Positions 42,012 to 50,962 of a stretch of 64,000 nucleotides of DNA are shown one piece after another. The position numbers were made by a program, and so were the translations under genes. The stretch comes from RYN-230 sp963793825 (GTDB taxonomy: Bacteria; Actinomycetota; Actinomycetes; Streptosporangiales; Streptosporangiaceae). The DNA is taken from the NCBI GenBank assembly GCA_963793825.1, contig CAWCBE010000007.1, positions 310,001-374,000 of the forward strand, given 5' to 3'. The number at the start of each line of letters is the position of its first letter. The first letter of the stretch is position 1. Below the pieces are notes generated by a model, which was not told the DNA's origin, searched no databases, and saw only the letters and a list, made by a program, of their open reading frames with translations.

Positions 42012-43286
42012 TCAGCCGAACGTCGCGTAGAGCAGGTACCCGTTCAGCACGATGATCGCCGAGGTGACCAGTCCCGCGGCCATCGTGGTGACCCGCCGGT
42101 TCACCAGCGGGCCCATCACGTCCGCACGCCGGGTCAGTGCCACCAGCGGCACCAGCGCGAACGGGATGCCGAACGACAGCACGACCTGCGAGATAACCAG
42201 GCTGCCGGTGGTCGGCAGGCCAAGTTCCAGCACGAGCAGCGCGGGCAGCATGGTGAGCGCACGGCGCAGGAACAGCGGGATGCGCCGGTCGATGAAGCCC
42301 TGCATGACCACCTGCCCGGCGTAGGTGCCCACGCTGGAGGAGGACAGCCCGGAGGCGAGCAGCGCGGCCGCGAAGGCCAGCGCGGCGCCCCCGCCGACTA
42401 GCGCGCCCAGCCCGGCGTGCGCGGCCGTGAGCGAGCCCAGGTGGGTCCCGCCGGCGTGGCTGGCCATCGCGGCCGCCACCACCAGCATGGCCAGGTTGAT
42501 CAGCCCGGCCGCACCGAGGGCGATGAGCACGTCGACGCGCTGGAAGCGGAGCAGCTCGCGGCGCTCGCTGTCGTCGCTGCAGGTCACCCGGGACTTGGTC
42601 AGGGCCGAGTGCAGGTAGACCACGTGCGGCATGACCGTCGCGCCGATGATGCCCGCCACCAGCAGCGGGCCGCCGACCCCGCCGAACCGGGGCACCAGCC
42701 CGCTCGCCAGCGCCGACGGGTCCACCTGGACCGCGGCGAGGTCGTAGGCGAAGCCGAGGAAGACGATGCCGAGCAGGGCGCAGACGGCCAGCTCGAACCG
42801 CCGGTAGCCGCGCTGCTGCATGCCCAGCACGCCGAAGGCGACCAGCGCCGTGAGCGGGGCGGCCGCCCGCAGCGGCACGTGAAAGAGCAGGTTCAGGCCG
42901 AGCGCGGCGCCGACGAATTCGGCCAGGTCGGTGGCCATCGCGATCAGCTCGGCCTGGACCCACAGGCCACGGGAGACCGCCCGGGGCCACAGCGCCCGGC
43001 ACAGCTCGGGCAGGTCGCGGCCGGTGGCCACGCCGACCTTCGCGGACAGGTACTGGACCAGCATGGCCATCAGGTTGGCCACCACGATGACCCAGGCCAG
43101 CGTGTAACCGAAGTCGGCGCCCGCCGCGAAATTGGTCGCGAAGTTCCCCGGGTCGATGTAGGCGACCGAGGCGACGAAGGCCGGCCCGAGCAGGGCCACC
43201 ATGCCGCGGAGCCGCCCGCGCGAGCGCATCAGGCGCAGGGTACTGAGCTGCGCTGGCGCGGGCGGCGTCAGTTCGCCGGGCGGCAC
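42012..43286 (-). CDS. Nramp-family divalent metal transporter (MntH-like)
   Basis: About 424 residues and about 11 membrane helices. The metal-binding helix 1 motif DPGNFAT (D45, N48) and the helix 6 motif GATVMPHVVYLHSAL with Met-Pro-His are present. Nramp proteins import Mn2+ or Fe2+ with protons. The start is uncertain: the GTG at 43286 is used, 77 bases after the groEL stop; the frame is open further upstream. It is on the same strand as the monooxygenase operon and directly follows its chaperonin gene, so metal (iron) supply for the diiron enzyme is possible but unproven. It could also be an independent gene. Confidence 0.87.
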   Translation of the reverse strand: MPPGELTPPAPAQLSTLRLMRSRGRLRGMVALLGPAFVASVAYIDPGNFATNFAAGADFGYTLAWVIVVANLMAMLVQYLSAKVGVATGRDLPELCRALWPRAVSRGLWVQAELIAMATDLAEFVGAALGLNLLFHVPLRAAAPLTALVAFGVLGMQQRGYRRFELAVCALLGIVFLGFAYDLAAVQVDPSALASGLVPRFGGVGGPLLVAGIIGATVMPHVVYLHSALTKSRVTCSDDSERRELLRFQRVDVLIALGAAGLINLAMLVVAAAMASHAGGTHLGSLTAAHAGLGALVGGGAALAFAAALLASGLSSSSVGTYAGQVVMQGFIDRRIPLFLRRALTMLPALLVLELGLPTTGSLVISQVVLSFGIPFALVPLVALTRRADVMGPLVNRRVTTMAAGLVTSAIIVLNGYLLYATFG

Positions 43287-43363
43287 CGCAGGTTCCGGTG
43301 AGTCCGGGGGTGGCGAGCGGCCGGCAGGCGCAGTGCGGGGTCTGCTGCCATGGGCCGGCTCCG

Positions 43364-45055
43364 CTAACCGACCGACGGGCCGAGGCCGAGCGACTGCGGC
43401 GTGCTGGAATCCGGGGAGGGCTGGTTCAGGCCCTCGTCGAGCGGGCCGTACTCCGTCATCAGGGCACGGCTGCCACCCCACGGCGTCTGCTCCTCGGCCA
43501 CCAGGGTGTTGGTGGTCAGCAGCAGGCCGGCCACGGACGCGCCGTTCTGCAGCGCGGAGCGCGCCACCCGCAGCGGGTCGATGATGCCCATGTCGATCAT
43601 GTTGCCATACCGGCCCTGCAGGGCGTCAAAACCCTCGTCCGGCCCGAGCTGCGACACCTGGGCCACGACCTCCTCGCCGGAGTAGCCCGCGTTGGCGGCG
43701 ATCAGGTAAGCCGGGGCGGTCAGCACCTGGCGGACAATGTCCACGCCGGTGGCGTAGTCGTCCTTGACCTGGAGGTCATCCAGCGCGCCCGCCGCGTGCA
43801 GCAGCGCCGCGCCGCCGCCGGCCACGATGCCCTCGGCCATCGCCGCCCGGGTGGCGGCCAGCGCGTCCTCCACCCGGTGCTGCAGTTCCTTCAGCTCGGC
43901 GGGGGTGGGCGCGCCGACGTGGATCACCGCGACCTTGCCGGACAGCGCGCCGATCCGCTCGGTGAGCACGTCCTCGTCCACGCCGAAGGTGGCCCGCTCC
44001 AGCTCGGCACGCAGCTGGCCGAGCCGGAACTCCAGGTCCTCGGCCGAGCCGTGGCCGCCGATGATGGCGGTGTTGTCGGCGGTGACCCTGACCTGCGCGG
44101 CCCGGCCCAGCTGGTCCAGGGTCATCGTCTCCAGCGAGAACCCGGAGGTCTTGCTGCACACCGCGCCGCCGGTGATCGCCGCGATGTCCTCCAGCTTGCG
44201 CAGCCGGCGGTCGCCGAAGCCCGGTGCCCGCACCGCCACGGACTGGAAGATGCCGTTGACGTGGTTGTGCACCAGCATGCTCAGCGCGGTGCCCTCGACG
44301 TTCTCCGCGAGGATGATCAGCGGCCGCGGCTGGCGCATGATCTTGTCCAGCAGCGGCATCAGCTGCTGCACCTTGGTGATCTTCTCGCTGCACAGCAGCA
44401 AGTAGGGCTCGTCGACGACGGCTTCCAGGCTGGCCGGGCTGGTCACCATGTACGGCGACAGGTAGCCGTTGTCGAACTCGAAGCCCTCGATGAAGTTGAC
44501 GCTCATCCCGTTCACCGCGGACTCCGATACGGTGACGATCCCGTCCTCGCCCACCGTGTGCAGGGCCCTGGCGATCACCGCGCCGACCGTCTCGTCGTCG
44601 TTCGCGGAGATGGCCGCGACCCGCTTGTAGTCCTCCTCGGTGGCCACCGGGTGCGCGGCCTGCTGCAAGTGGCTGACCAGGCGGTCCACGGCCACGTCGA
44701 TGCCCCGCTTGACCAGCACCGGGTTGGCCCCGGCGCCGATCGCCCGCATGCCCTCCTGGATGATCGCCTGGGCCAGCACGGTCGCCGTGGTGGTGCCGTC
44801 TCCCACCACGTCGTTGGTCTTGATCGCGGCTTCCTTGACCAGCTGGGCGCCCATGTTCTCGAACTGGTCCGGGAGGTGGATCTCCCGGGCGATCGTCACG
44901 CCGTCGTTGGTCACCACCGGCGAGCCGGTGATCTTCTCCAGGATGACGTTGCGTCCCTTGGGCCCCAGCGTTGACTTCACGGCTTCGGCCAGCTTGTCCA
45001 CTCCGGCCAGCAACAGGCTGCGCGCCTCCGCACCGAAACGCAGTTCCTTAGCCAT
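43364..45055 (-). CDS. mimG: Dedicated chaperonin GroEL of the monooxygenase cluster (MimG-like)
   Basis: 563 residues of GroEL type: KSTLGPKGRNV, the ATP loop DVVGDGTTTATVLAQ, GIVAGGGAALL near the C-terminal third, and an intact equatorial/apical layout. The C-terminus ends in a Ser/Pro/Gly-rich tail without the GGM repeats or His-rich tail of housekeeping GroELs. It is the last gene of the leftward monooxygenase operon. In mycobacteria the chaperonin MimG, encoded in the equivalent place, is needed for folding of the hydroxylase large subunit. There is no groES gene here, so it probably works with the genome's general GroES, or alone. Confidence 0.88.
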   Translation of the reverse strand: MAKELRFGAEARSLLLAGVDKLAEAVKSTLGPKGRNVILEKITGSPVVTNDGVTIAREIHLPDQFENMGAQLVKEAAIKTNDVVGDGTTTATVLAQAIIQEGMRAIGAGANPVLVKRGIDVAVDRLVSHLQQAAHPVATEEDYKRVAAISANDDETVGAVIARALHTVGEDGIVTVSESAVNGMSVNFIEGFEFDNGYLSPYMVTSPASLEAVVDEPYLLLCSEKITKVQQLMPLLDKIMRQPRPLIILAENVEGTALSMLVHNHVNGIFQSVAVRAPGFGDRRLRKLEDIAAITGGAVCSKTSGFSLETMTLDQLGRAAQVRVTADNTAIIGGHGSAEDLEFRLGQLRAELERATFGVDEDVLTERIGALSGKVAVIHVGAPTPAELKELQHRVEDALAATRAAMAEGIVAGGGAALLHAAGALDDLQVKDDYATGVDIVRQVLTAPAYLIAANAGYSGEEVVAQVSQLGPDEGFDALQGRYGNMIDMGIIDPLRVARSALQNGASVAGLLLTTNTLVAEEQTPWGGSRALMTEYGPLDEGLNQPSPDSSTPQSLGLGPSVG

Positions 45056-45124
45056 CAGTCCTCCTTGACCTGGGGTCTTCTAGTTATTGGCAATGTGGCA
45101 GGCACGCGGCCGGCCTGGCGGCAG

Positions 45125-46150
45125 CTACGGCACGAGGATGGCCCGGCCACGCACCCGGCCCGCGTCGAGCTCGTTGAACGCTTCCCCGGCGGCATCCAGC
45201 GGGTAGGTCCGGGTATGCAGCGTCACCTTGCCGTCCTGGGCGAGCGCCATCAGCTCGGCCAGCTCGTTGTAGGTGCCGACGATGTTCCCGATCACGTTCC
45301 GCTCGGTGGAGATGATGTCCAGGGTCGGGATGTGCAGCGTGCCGCCGTAGCCGATGACGAAGTACGAGCCGGCCGGGGCGGTCATGTTCCACCCGTCCAT
45401 CTCGGCGCCCTGCTCGGCCACGAAGTCCAGCACCACCTCGGCGCCGGCGCCGCCGGTCAGGTCCTTGACCGCATCGACCTGGCTGCCGTCGGCGACCACC
45501 GTGTGCCGCGCGCCGAGCTGCTCGGCCAGCTTGAGCGCGTCCGGGTTGCGGTCCACCACGACGATGTTCGTCGCGGTCAGCGCGGCCAGGCACTGGATGC
45601 CGATGTGGCCCAGCCCGCCCGCCCCGATGACGACGCACGTGGTGCCGGGGTACAGCAGCGGAAGGGCCTTGCGCACCGCGTGGTAGGCGGTGATGCCCGC
45701 GTCAGCCAGCGCGGCCACGTCCTTCGGCTGGGTCTGCGGGTCGAGCTTGACGCAGGCCCGGGCAGAGGTCAGCAGGTACTCGGCCATCCCGCCGTCCCGG
45801 GACAGGCCGGGGAACTCGCTGTTGATGCAGTGCATGTCGTCGCCCGCCCGGCACGCGCGGCACAGCCCGCAGGTCGGGGTGGGGTGCAGGATGACGGTGT
45901 CGCCCACGGCGACGTTGGTCACCGCCGAGCCCACCTCGTGCACCCAGCCGGCGTTCTCGTGGCCGAGGATGTAGGGCAGCGGGGTGCCCATGGCCGCGTC
46001 CCACTGCCCCTCGATGATGTGCAGGTCGGTGCGGCAGACGCCGGCCCCGCCGATCTTCACGATGACATCCAGCGGGCCGCTGATCGTGGGCTCGGGGACC
46101 TCGTCGATCTGCGGCTGGGAGTGGAACGCATGCAACCGGACGGCCTTCAT
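45125..46150 (-). CDS. Zinc-dependent alcohol dehydrogenase
   Basis: 341 residues of the medium-chain family. Catalytic zinc ligands C39, H64 and E65 (GHENAG), structural zinc Cys at C94, C97, C100 and C108, and a Rossmann loop VIGAGGLGHIGIQ. The substrate is probably the alcohol made by the monooxygenase, such as 2-propanol to acetone, as in other propane monooxygenase clusters. The start overlaps the end of the DUF59 gene (ATGA) and groEL follows after 69 bases. The reaction is inferred from context, not measured. Confidence 0.87.
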   Translation of the reverse strand: MKAVRLHAFHSQPQIDEVPEPTISGPLDVIVKIGGAGVCRTDLHIIEGQWDAAMGTPLPYILGHENAGWVHEVGSAVTNVAVGDTVILHPTPTCGLCRACRAGDDMHCINSEFPGLSRDGGMAEYLLTSARACVKLDPQTQPKDVAALADAGITAYHAVRKALPLLYPGTTCVVIGAGGLGHIGIQCLAALTATNIVVVDRNPDALKLAEQLGARHTVVADGSQVDAVKDLTGGAGAEVVLDFVAEQGAEMDGWNMTAPAGSYFVIGYGGTLHIPTLDIISTERNVIGNIVGTYNELAELMALAQDGKVTLHTRTYPLDAAGEAFNELDAGRVRGRAILVP

Positions 46151-47013
46151 TGGTCCTCCTCGCCTTCGGGTGTTTGCCGCACCGCTGCGGAGCCATAGCG
46201 GTGCTTGAGCATGCCGCGGCAGATGCTGCCGTTCGCCTCGAGGCTGGTCCGGGTGATCCGCGCCTTGCGCAGGTGCAGCGGAGTCGCCTCGGCGGTCACC
46301 GGCTGCCCGGTGACCGGGTCGATCAGCAGCGCGGCGCCGTCGCCGGCGGGCAGGCCGAGCTCGGCCCGGCGCTGCCGGAGCCGGTCCAGGGGCCGGGACG
46401 GCGGCACGTCACCCAGGGTCAGCGCGCGCAGCCGGGCCGGGTCGGCGCCTGCGGCAAGAAGAGGCCGGCACACCTGATCTGTGCCGGCCATGACCGCCTT
46501 GCGCAGGAAGTCGGCGCGCAGCTGGTGCAGCTCGCCGACGGCCTCGCCATCGAACGACCGGGCGAATCCCGCCTGCGCCGCCACCCCCCCGTTGATCGCG
46601 CCCGACGCGAAGTGGTCATCCAGCACCACTTCAGCGCGGCGCACCCCGGGCAGGGCGGTCACCGCGTCGTAGGCGTCGGCCACCATCAGGTAAGCGAAGT
46701 TGGGCGCGCAGAAGTAGGTCGGCAGCCGCAGCCGGACCTGGGCATCCCCATCCGCGGACAGGGTGGCCGACGCGACGAACCCGAGCGAGGTGATCGGCTC
46801 GTCCAGTTCCGGGTCACGGACGGTCTCCAGCGCGGTGAATAGCGGCGCTGGCATGCCCGCGGGCGCAGCCGGGCCATCGGCCGGCGGGGCGGGGCGCGCG
46901 GAAGGCGCGTTCCCGCCGAGCCAGCCGTCGCGGGGGGTTCCGGGGGACCGCCCCCCCGGAACCCCATCGCCTGCGCCAGTACCCGCAGCGGTGTTCGTTG
47001 CGGGAAAACTCAT
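46147..47013 (-). CDS. DUF59-type protein of the monooxygenase cluster
   Basis: 288 residues. A disordered Gly/Pro-rich start (about 50 residues) is followed by a DUF59 (MIP18-like) domain: LETVRDPELDEPITSLGFV and RLRLPTYFCAPNFAYLMVADAYDAV. DUF59 proteins help assemble or transfer iron or iron-sulfur centres. The equivalent place in the mycobacterial mim cluster holds a gene of the same type. The gene overlaps both neighbours by ATGA, so it is translated together with the amidohydrolase and alcohol dehydrogenase. It may mature the diiron centre of the hydroxylase or the 2Fe-2S centre of the reductase; this is inference. A strong hairpin lies in its first 80 bases. Confidence 0.82.
   Translation of the reverse strand: MSFPATNTAAGTGAGDGVPGGRSPGTPRDGWLGGNAPSARPAPPADGPAAPAGMPAPLFTALETVRDPELDEPITSLGFVASATLSADGDAQVRLRLPTYFCAPNFAYLMVADAYDAVTALPGVRRAEVVLDDHFASGAINGGVAAQAGFARSFDGEAVGELHQLRADFLRKAVMAGTDQVCRPLLAAGADPARLRALTLGDVPPSRPLDRLRQRRAELGLPAGDGAALLIDPVTGQPVTAEATPLHLRKARITRTSLEANGSICRGMLKHRYGSAAVRQTPEGEEDQ
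46934..46965 (-). other. 13-bp perfect hairpin inside the start of the DUF59 gene
   Basis: GGGGTTCCGGGGG (46934-46946) and CCCCCGGAACCCC (46953-46965) pair perfectly around 6 bases. On the mRNA this stem lies 49-80 bases after the start codon, in the part encoding the disordered Gly/Pro segment. It may slow ribosomes, protect or cut the long operon transcript, or be a by-product of a low-complexity region. Confidence 0.7.
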
Positions 47014-48062
47014 GCTCCCGAGACCAGCTGCGCGTCCTCCTGCGCAGCCGGCGTGCCGGCCTCTTCCGGCAGCCGGAACTCGGCCGGCACCTCGATGTCG
47101 TAGAGCTTGGCCGCGTTCAGGCCGAGGATCTTCTTCTTGCCCACGGTGGTCAGCCGCGGGAAGTCGGAGAACTCCTCACGGTCCGGCATCTCCCAGTCCA
47201 CGAACCCCTCGACCTGCCACTTGGGCTCCCAGATGCCGTAGTCGCTGCCGAAGGTCATCTTGTCCTCGCCCACCCAGAACAGCAGCTCGCCGATGACCTT
47301 GGCGAAGAACTGCGGCCGGGCGTGCATGAGGCCGCCGATGACCACGGACAGGCCCGCGTACACGTTGGGCTCCTGGGTGGCCATGAAGCAGAAGTCCTCG
47401 ATCCGCGGCAGGCCGACGTGCTCCACGATGAAGTTCAGCTCGGGGAAGTCGGTCGCGCAGTGGTCGATGTCGGACACGTCGAAGGCATCCTTGTCCAGCG
47501 GCCAGATCGTCGGGCCCTTGTGCACATGGATGTTCTTGATGCCCAGGTTCTGCGCGGCCTCCAGGTACCGGTAGGCGGCCGGGTCGCTCAGCTTGTAGCC
47601 GCGGGAGCCGTTGTTCCACTCCGCGGTGTAGAGCTTCACGCCCTTGGACCCGTAACGCTCCACGTTCTTCCTGAGCGTGACCAGGCCCTCGTCACCGTCC
47701 CGGGGATCGAACCGGGTGTTGTAGATGAACTTGCCCGGGTGCCGCTTGCCCATCTCGGCATTGCGCTCGGTGGTGTTGAAGCCCTCCTTGTACCACTCCT
47801 TCAGGTACGTGGGCTGGAACACCGCGACGTCCACGTAGCCGTCCTCGAAGACGTCCTTCATCAGGTCGTCCTCGGAGTACTTCTGGAAGTGCTCGATGGA
47901 CCAGTGGGTCTCGGGCGGGCCGAGGCCCTGGTACGCGTGGAAGCACTCGATCCAGCCCTTGGCGTACTGCTCCGCCCCCGGCACCCAGTTGTCCGGCGCG
48001 GCGTTCCAGTAATGCATATGACTATCGACAACGAAATACTTCTCGCCATCCTTTTCGTACAC
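47010..48062 (-). CDS. Amidohydrolase-family metal protein of the monooxygenase cluster
   Basis: 350 residues. The metal-binding HxH lies in VVDSHMHYW (D13, H15, H17), and IHVHKGP, NFIVEHVG and the late Asp in FGSDYGIWEP complete an amidohydrolase-2 site. Genes of this type sit at the same place in mycobacterial mim and Gordonia prm-like clusters, where the function is not clear. It may be a hydrolase or decarboxylase of an acetone or alcohol derivative, or a structural helper. The GTG at 48062 follows AAGGAGG by 5 bases. Its stop overlaps the start of the DUF59 gene. Confidence 0.85.
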   Translation of the reverse strand: MYEKDGEKYFVVDSHMHYWNAAPDNWVPGAEQYAKGWIECFHAYQGLGPPETHWSIEHFQKYSEDDLMKDVFEDGYVDVAVFQPTYLKEWYKEGFNTTERNAEMGKRHPGKFIYNTRFDPRDGDEGLVTLRKNVERYGSKGVKLYTAEWNNGSRGYKLSDPAAYRYLEAAQNLGIKNIHVHKGPTIWPLDKDAFDVSDIDHCATDFPELNFIVEHVGLPRIEDFCFMATQEPNVYAGLSVVIGGLMHARPQFFAKVIGELLFWVGEDKMTFGSDYGIWEPKWQVEGFVDWEMPDREEFSDFPRLTTVGKKKILGLNAAKLYDIEVPAEFRLPEEAGTPAAQEDAQLVSGA

Positions 48063-48205
48063 GAAAGCCTCCTTGTGGGCCGAATGTCGTGCCAAGCGTC
48101 GTAGCGGCTGAGGCTGTCGCCCCAATCGGCTCCGGGCCCCGCGGCCCCTGGTTCCAGCAAGAGTGCTGATACCAGCAGAACCGCTGGGCCCGGCTACCGC
48201 AAGGT

Positions 48206-48574
48206 CTACTGGGCGGTCAGATCGAAACCGAGCTCTTCAGCGGCGTCCTCCGGGTTCGCGACCATGACCGTCCGGTCGTCGAGGTGGATCATCCGGCCGT
48301 AGTGGGTGGACATGTTCTCCTCGAACTCGGCGGCGTCGAAGTAACCGGGTTCCTCGCCAAGCGCCTCCGAGACCTCGTCGTAGACGACGTCCATCCGCCG
48401 GACCGCGTCCACCCGGATCATCGAGGGCAGCGGCGTCACCGTCACATTGGACTCAGTGCTCATGACCTGGGCCACGACCGCGCCGACCTGATTGTTCATC
48501 AGGGTGAATCCGCACATGTTGGACGCCGTGTTGTCGACCTTGAACGGGCTTTCCGCTGTCTTGAACGTGGTCAC
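48206..48574 (-). CDS. mimD: Monooxygenase regulatory (coupling) protein
   Basis: 122 residues, the small effector protein of soluble diiron monooxygenases. The start overlaps the end of the beta-subunit gene as GTGA; AAGGAG lies 8 bases upstream. The text SNMCGFTLMNNQVGAVVAQVM, SMIRVDAVRRMDVVYDEVS and GRMIHLDDRTVMVANPED matches MmoB/MimD proteins, which bind the hydroxylase and tune electron transfer and oxygen activation. It has no cofactor. A 144-base gap separates it from the amidohydrolase gene. Confidence 0.9.
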   Translation of the reverse strand: MTTFKTAESPFKVDNTASNMCGFTLMNNQVGAVVAQVMSTESNVTVTPLPSMIRVDAVRRMDVVYDEVSEALGEEPGYFDAAEFEENMSTHYGRMIHLDDRTVMVANPEDAAEELGFDLTAQ

Positions 48575-49740
48575 TGCGCCAGCTCCTTCGGTGCTTCCAG
48601 ACTCAGATCGGACAGGATGCCCCGGAACCGGTGCTTGGCCGCGTCCAGGCCATCCTCGAAACGAGGGGGCTTCGCGTCGGGCTGCGACCAGAGCGGCTGC
48701 AGTGCGCGCGCGGCCGCAATGGCCCTCGGCACCCAGGTCGACAGCCACTGCTGCAGCAGCGCCTTGTTGTGGTCAGCGAACTCGCGGTCGGCGGTCAGCA
48801 GCTCGAACATCGCGATGGTGTACCGCAGGTCCCGCTCCGCGAAGTCGTACTCCGCCGCACCGACGAGGGTCGGGGTGACGAAGTCGCCGTTGCGCGGCGC
48901 CGCGTGCTGCACCAGGTGGCTGCGGAACAGCTCGCCGACCAGCGGCTCGAAGACCACGTTCGCCGCGAAGATCGCCTCGCACCAGTCGTCGATGGCGGTG
49001 AGCTGCTCGGCGGTCTCCCGGACGCCCTGCCAGGCGGGGTCGCTGTTCCAGGTCTCGATGTGCGCGGCCCCGTCGAAGCCGTCGATCTCCTCGGTCAGGG
49101 TCAGGTTGTACAGCGCCAGGTCCTGGGCCGCCCTGATCCGGTGCATGCTGTTCACCGAGATGGCGTTGTTGTGCATGTTGGTCGGCGCCCGGCGGTTGGC
49201 GTTCGCGAAGAGGTAGAGCCCCAGGCCGTGGTCGACGTGCATCCACGCGCCGACGTTGCGCTCGACGAAGTGCACCCAGTTCGGGTTCCACTGCTCGAAG
49301 GCCTTGGCCGCCCTGGCCGCGTCGATGTTCTGGTTGAGCTGCCGGACGACGTTGGAGTTGTACCGGTAGAAGGTGAGTTCCCACTCCTCGTTCGGGTCCC
49401 GGAACTCATGCCAGCCAAGCGCCGGCCAGTCGTAGCCCTTGCCGCCCGATCCGGGGTAGCGCTCCGGCTCCGGCCGGTCCGATCCCCACGCCTTGAGCGC
49501 CGTCCAGTCCAGCGGGTAACCGCCCCGGCCGTCGGAGAACCCGTACAGCCAGCCCTGGGCGAGGTAGTGCCGCGGGTCGGGCTGGACCTCGACGGTCACA
49601 TCCTCGTAGTGGCTCTGCTTGCGCTTCTTCGGCGTGTAGTAGTTGAACCGGCGCGCGGTGGAGTCCGGGAACTCCTTGGCCCCCGCTTCCGCGTCGGTGA
49701 AGACCGGCTTGGGAACGCTACGTTCTGGCGCGGATGTCAT
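48571..49740 (-). CDS. mimC: Monooxygenase hydroxylase small (beta) subunit
   Basis: 389 residues. Typical beta-subunit text: RRFNYYTPKKRKQSHYEDVTV, DWPALGWHEFRDPNEEWELTFYRYN, NWVHFVERNVGAWMHVDHGLGLYLF. It is a ferritin-like helical protein without a metal site, and pairs with the alpha subunit to form the alpha2beta2 hydroxylase. AAGGGGAG precedes the ATG. It lies downstream of the reductase gene, the mimABCD/prmABCD order. Confidence 0.92.
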   Translation of the reverse strand: MTSAPERSVPKPVFTDAEAGAKEFPDSTARRFNYYTPKKRKQSHYEDVTVEVQPDPRHYLAQGWLYGFSDGRGGYPLDWTALKAWGSDRPEPERYPGSGGKGYDWPALGWHEFRDPNEEWELTFYRYNSNVVRQLNQNIDAARAAKAFEQWNPNWVHFVERNVGAWMHVDHGLGLYLFANANRRAPTNMHNNAISVNSMHRIRAAQDLALYNLTLTEEIDGFDGAAHIETWNSDPAWQGVRETAEQLTAIDDWCEAIFAANVVFEPLVGELFRSHLVQHAAPRNGDFVTPTLVGAAEYDFAERDLRYTIAMFELLTADREFADHNKALLQQWLSTWVPRAIAAARALQPLWSQPDAKPPRFEDGLDAAKHRFRGILSDLSLEAPKELAQ

Positions 49741-49830
49741 GAGGTCTCCCCTTCATTGTGAGAGTTCAGGCCGATGTCGCCGTCAGGCTCGCCTGGTGGC
49801 CTGGCTAGGCTGGCGTGGTCCAATTGCTCC

Positions 49831-50877
49831 TCACTGCTCGCCGGGATCGCCGGTCGTGGTGAACTTGTCGTAGTAGATGCGCTTTTCTTCCACACCCAGC
49901 TGCGCGAGCAGCGGCAGGGCCGCCTCCACCATGGGCGGCGGACCGCAGACGTAGGCGTGCGCTCCGGTCAGGTCACTGGCATGCCGCTTGACCACGTCCG
50001 TGATCAGGCCGGTCTCGCCGTCCCACCCGTCTTCGATGTCCGCCTCGGACAGCGCCGGGATGTAACGGAAGTTCGGCAGCCTGGCCTCGAGCTCATGCAG
50101 CTCGGCCTCGAAGCAGAGGTCCCGCTTGGCCCGCGCGCCGTAGAAGAAGGTGGCCTTGCGCTGGATGCCGCGCTCGCCCAGCGTCCGCAGCAGCGACAGG
50201 ATCGGCGCCATGCCCGCCCCGCCGCCCACGAAGACCAGGTCGTTGTCGCCCTCGCGGAGGGTAAACACGCCGAACGGGCCGGACAGGTCCAGCCGGTCAC
50301 CCTCGGCCAGCTTCTCGGCCAGGAACCTGGAGAACTTCCCGTCCGGGTAGACCTTGATGATGAACTCCAGCAGCCCGCTTTCGCGGCTGGAGGTGTTCGC
50401 CATCGAGAAGGACCGCGTTGCCTCCATGCCGGGAATCACGAAGTCCATGTACTGGCCGGGAAAGAACTTGATCTCATCCGGCTCGATCAGCCGCAGGATC
50501 AGGTGGCGCATGTCGTGGGTGACCGCGTCCTTGGACACCACCTCCGCGACGCCCTGCTGGATCGGCAGCCCGGAGCGGATCATCTCCTCGTCGTAGTTGA
50601 GCAGCTCGATCGTGACGTCCTCGTAGGCATGCGCCCGGCACAGCAGGGTGTAGCCCTCTTCGAGCTCGTAGTCGGGGAGCGCGAACGTGGAGTACTTGTC
50701 GTGCTCGATGTCCTCGCCCTCGAGGACGAATGACTTGCAAGCGGAGCACTGGCCTTCCTTGCAGCCATGCATGAGCATGATTCCCTGCTCGGCCGCGGCG
50801 CGGAGGATGTTCTGCTCCTCGCTCACCTCGATCTCGATGCCGACCGGCTCGAATCGCACGACATGCTTCTGCGCCAT
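49831..50877 (-). CDS. mimB: Monooxygenase NADH reductase (2Fe-2S, FAD)
   Basis: 348 residues. The N-terminal ferredoxin domain has C39, C44, C47 and C80 as 2Fe-2S ligands (GCKEGQCSAC, then LLC). It is followed by an FAD domain with TRSFSMANTSS and an NADH domain with VGGGAGMAPILSLLRTL and YVCGPPPMVEAAL. It passes electrons from NADH through FAD and 2Fe-2S to the hydroxylase diiron site. GAGGGAG precedes the ATG. It is the second gene of the operon. Confidence 0.93.
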   Translation of the reverse strand: MAQKHVVRFEPVGIEIEVSEEQNILRAAAEQGIMLMHGCKEGQCSACKSFVLEGEDIEHDKYSTFALPDYELEEGYTLLCRAHAYEDVTIELLNYDEEMIRSGLPIQQGVAEVVSKDAVTHDMRHLILRLIEPDEIKFFPGQYMDFVIPGMEATRSFSMANTSSRESGLLEFIIKVYPDGKFSRFLAEKLAEGDRLDLSGPFGVFTLREGDNDLVFVGGGAGMAPILSLLRTLGERGIQRKATFFYGARAKRDLCFEAELHELEARLPNFRYIPALSEADIEDGWDGETGLITDVVKRHASDLTGAHAYVCGPPPMVEAALPLLAQLGVEEKRIYYDKFTTTGDPGEQ

Positions 50878-50962
50878 GGCTCCCTCGCGGCACGGGGTGG
50901 AGGGGAGGGGGCCGCAGACCAAGGCCTGCGGCCCACCTCCCGGCTCGTTGGACCGGTTACGC

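Noticed and set aside
43364..45055. Housekeeping groEL (heat-shock) gene
   Set aside because: No groES upstream, no CIRCE-like repeat seen, and it is the last gene of the monooxygenase operon; a MimG-like chaperonin fits better.
49750..49765. Half-site TGTGAGAG upstream of the beta-subunit gene as a third activator site
   Set aside because: Only one arm matches the TCTCA-N3-TGAGA palindrome and the CAGGG tail is absent; it lies inside the operon.
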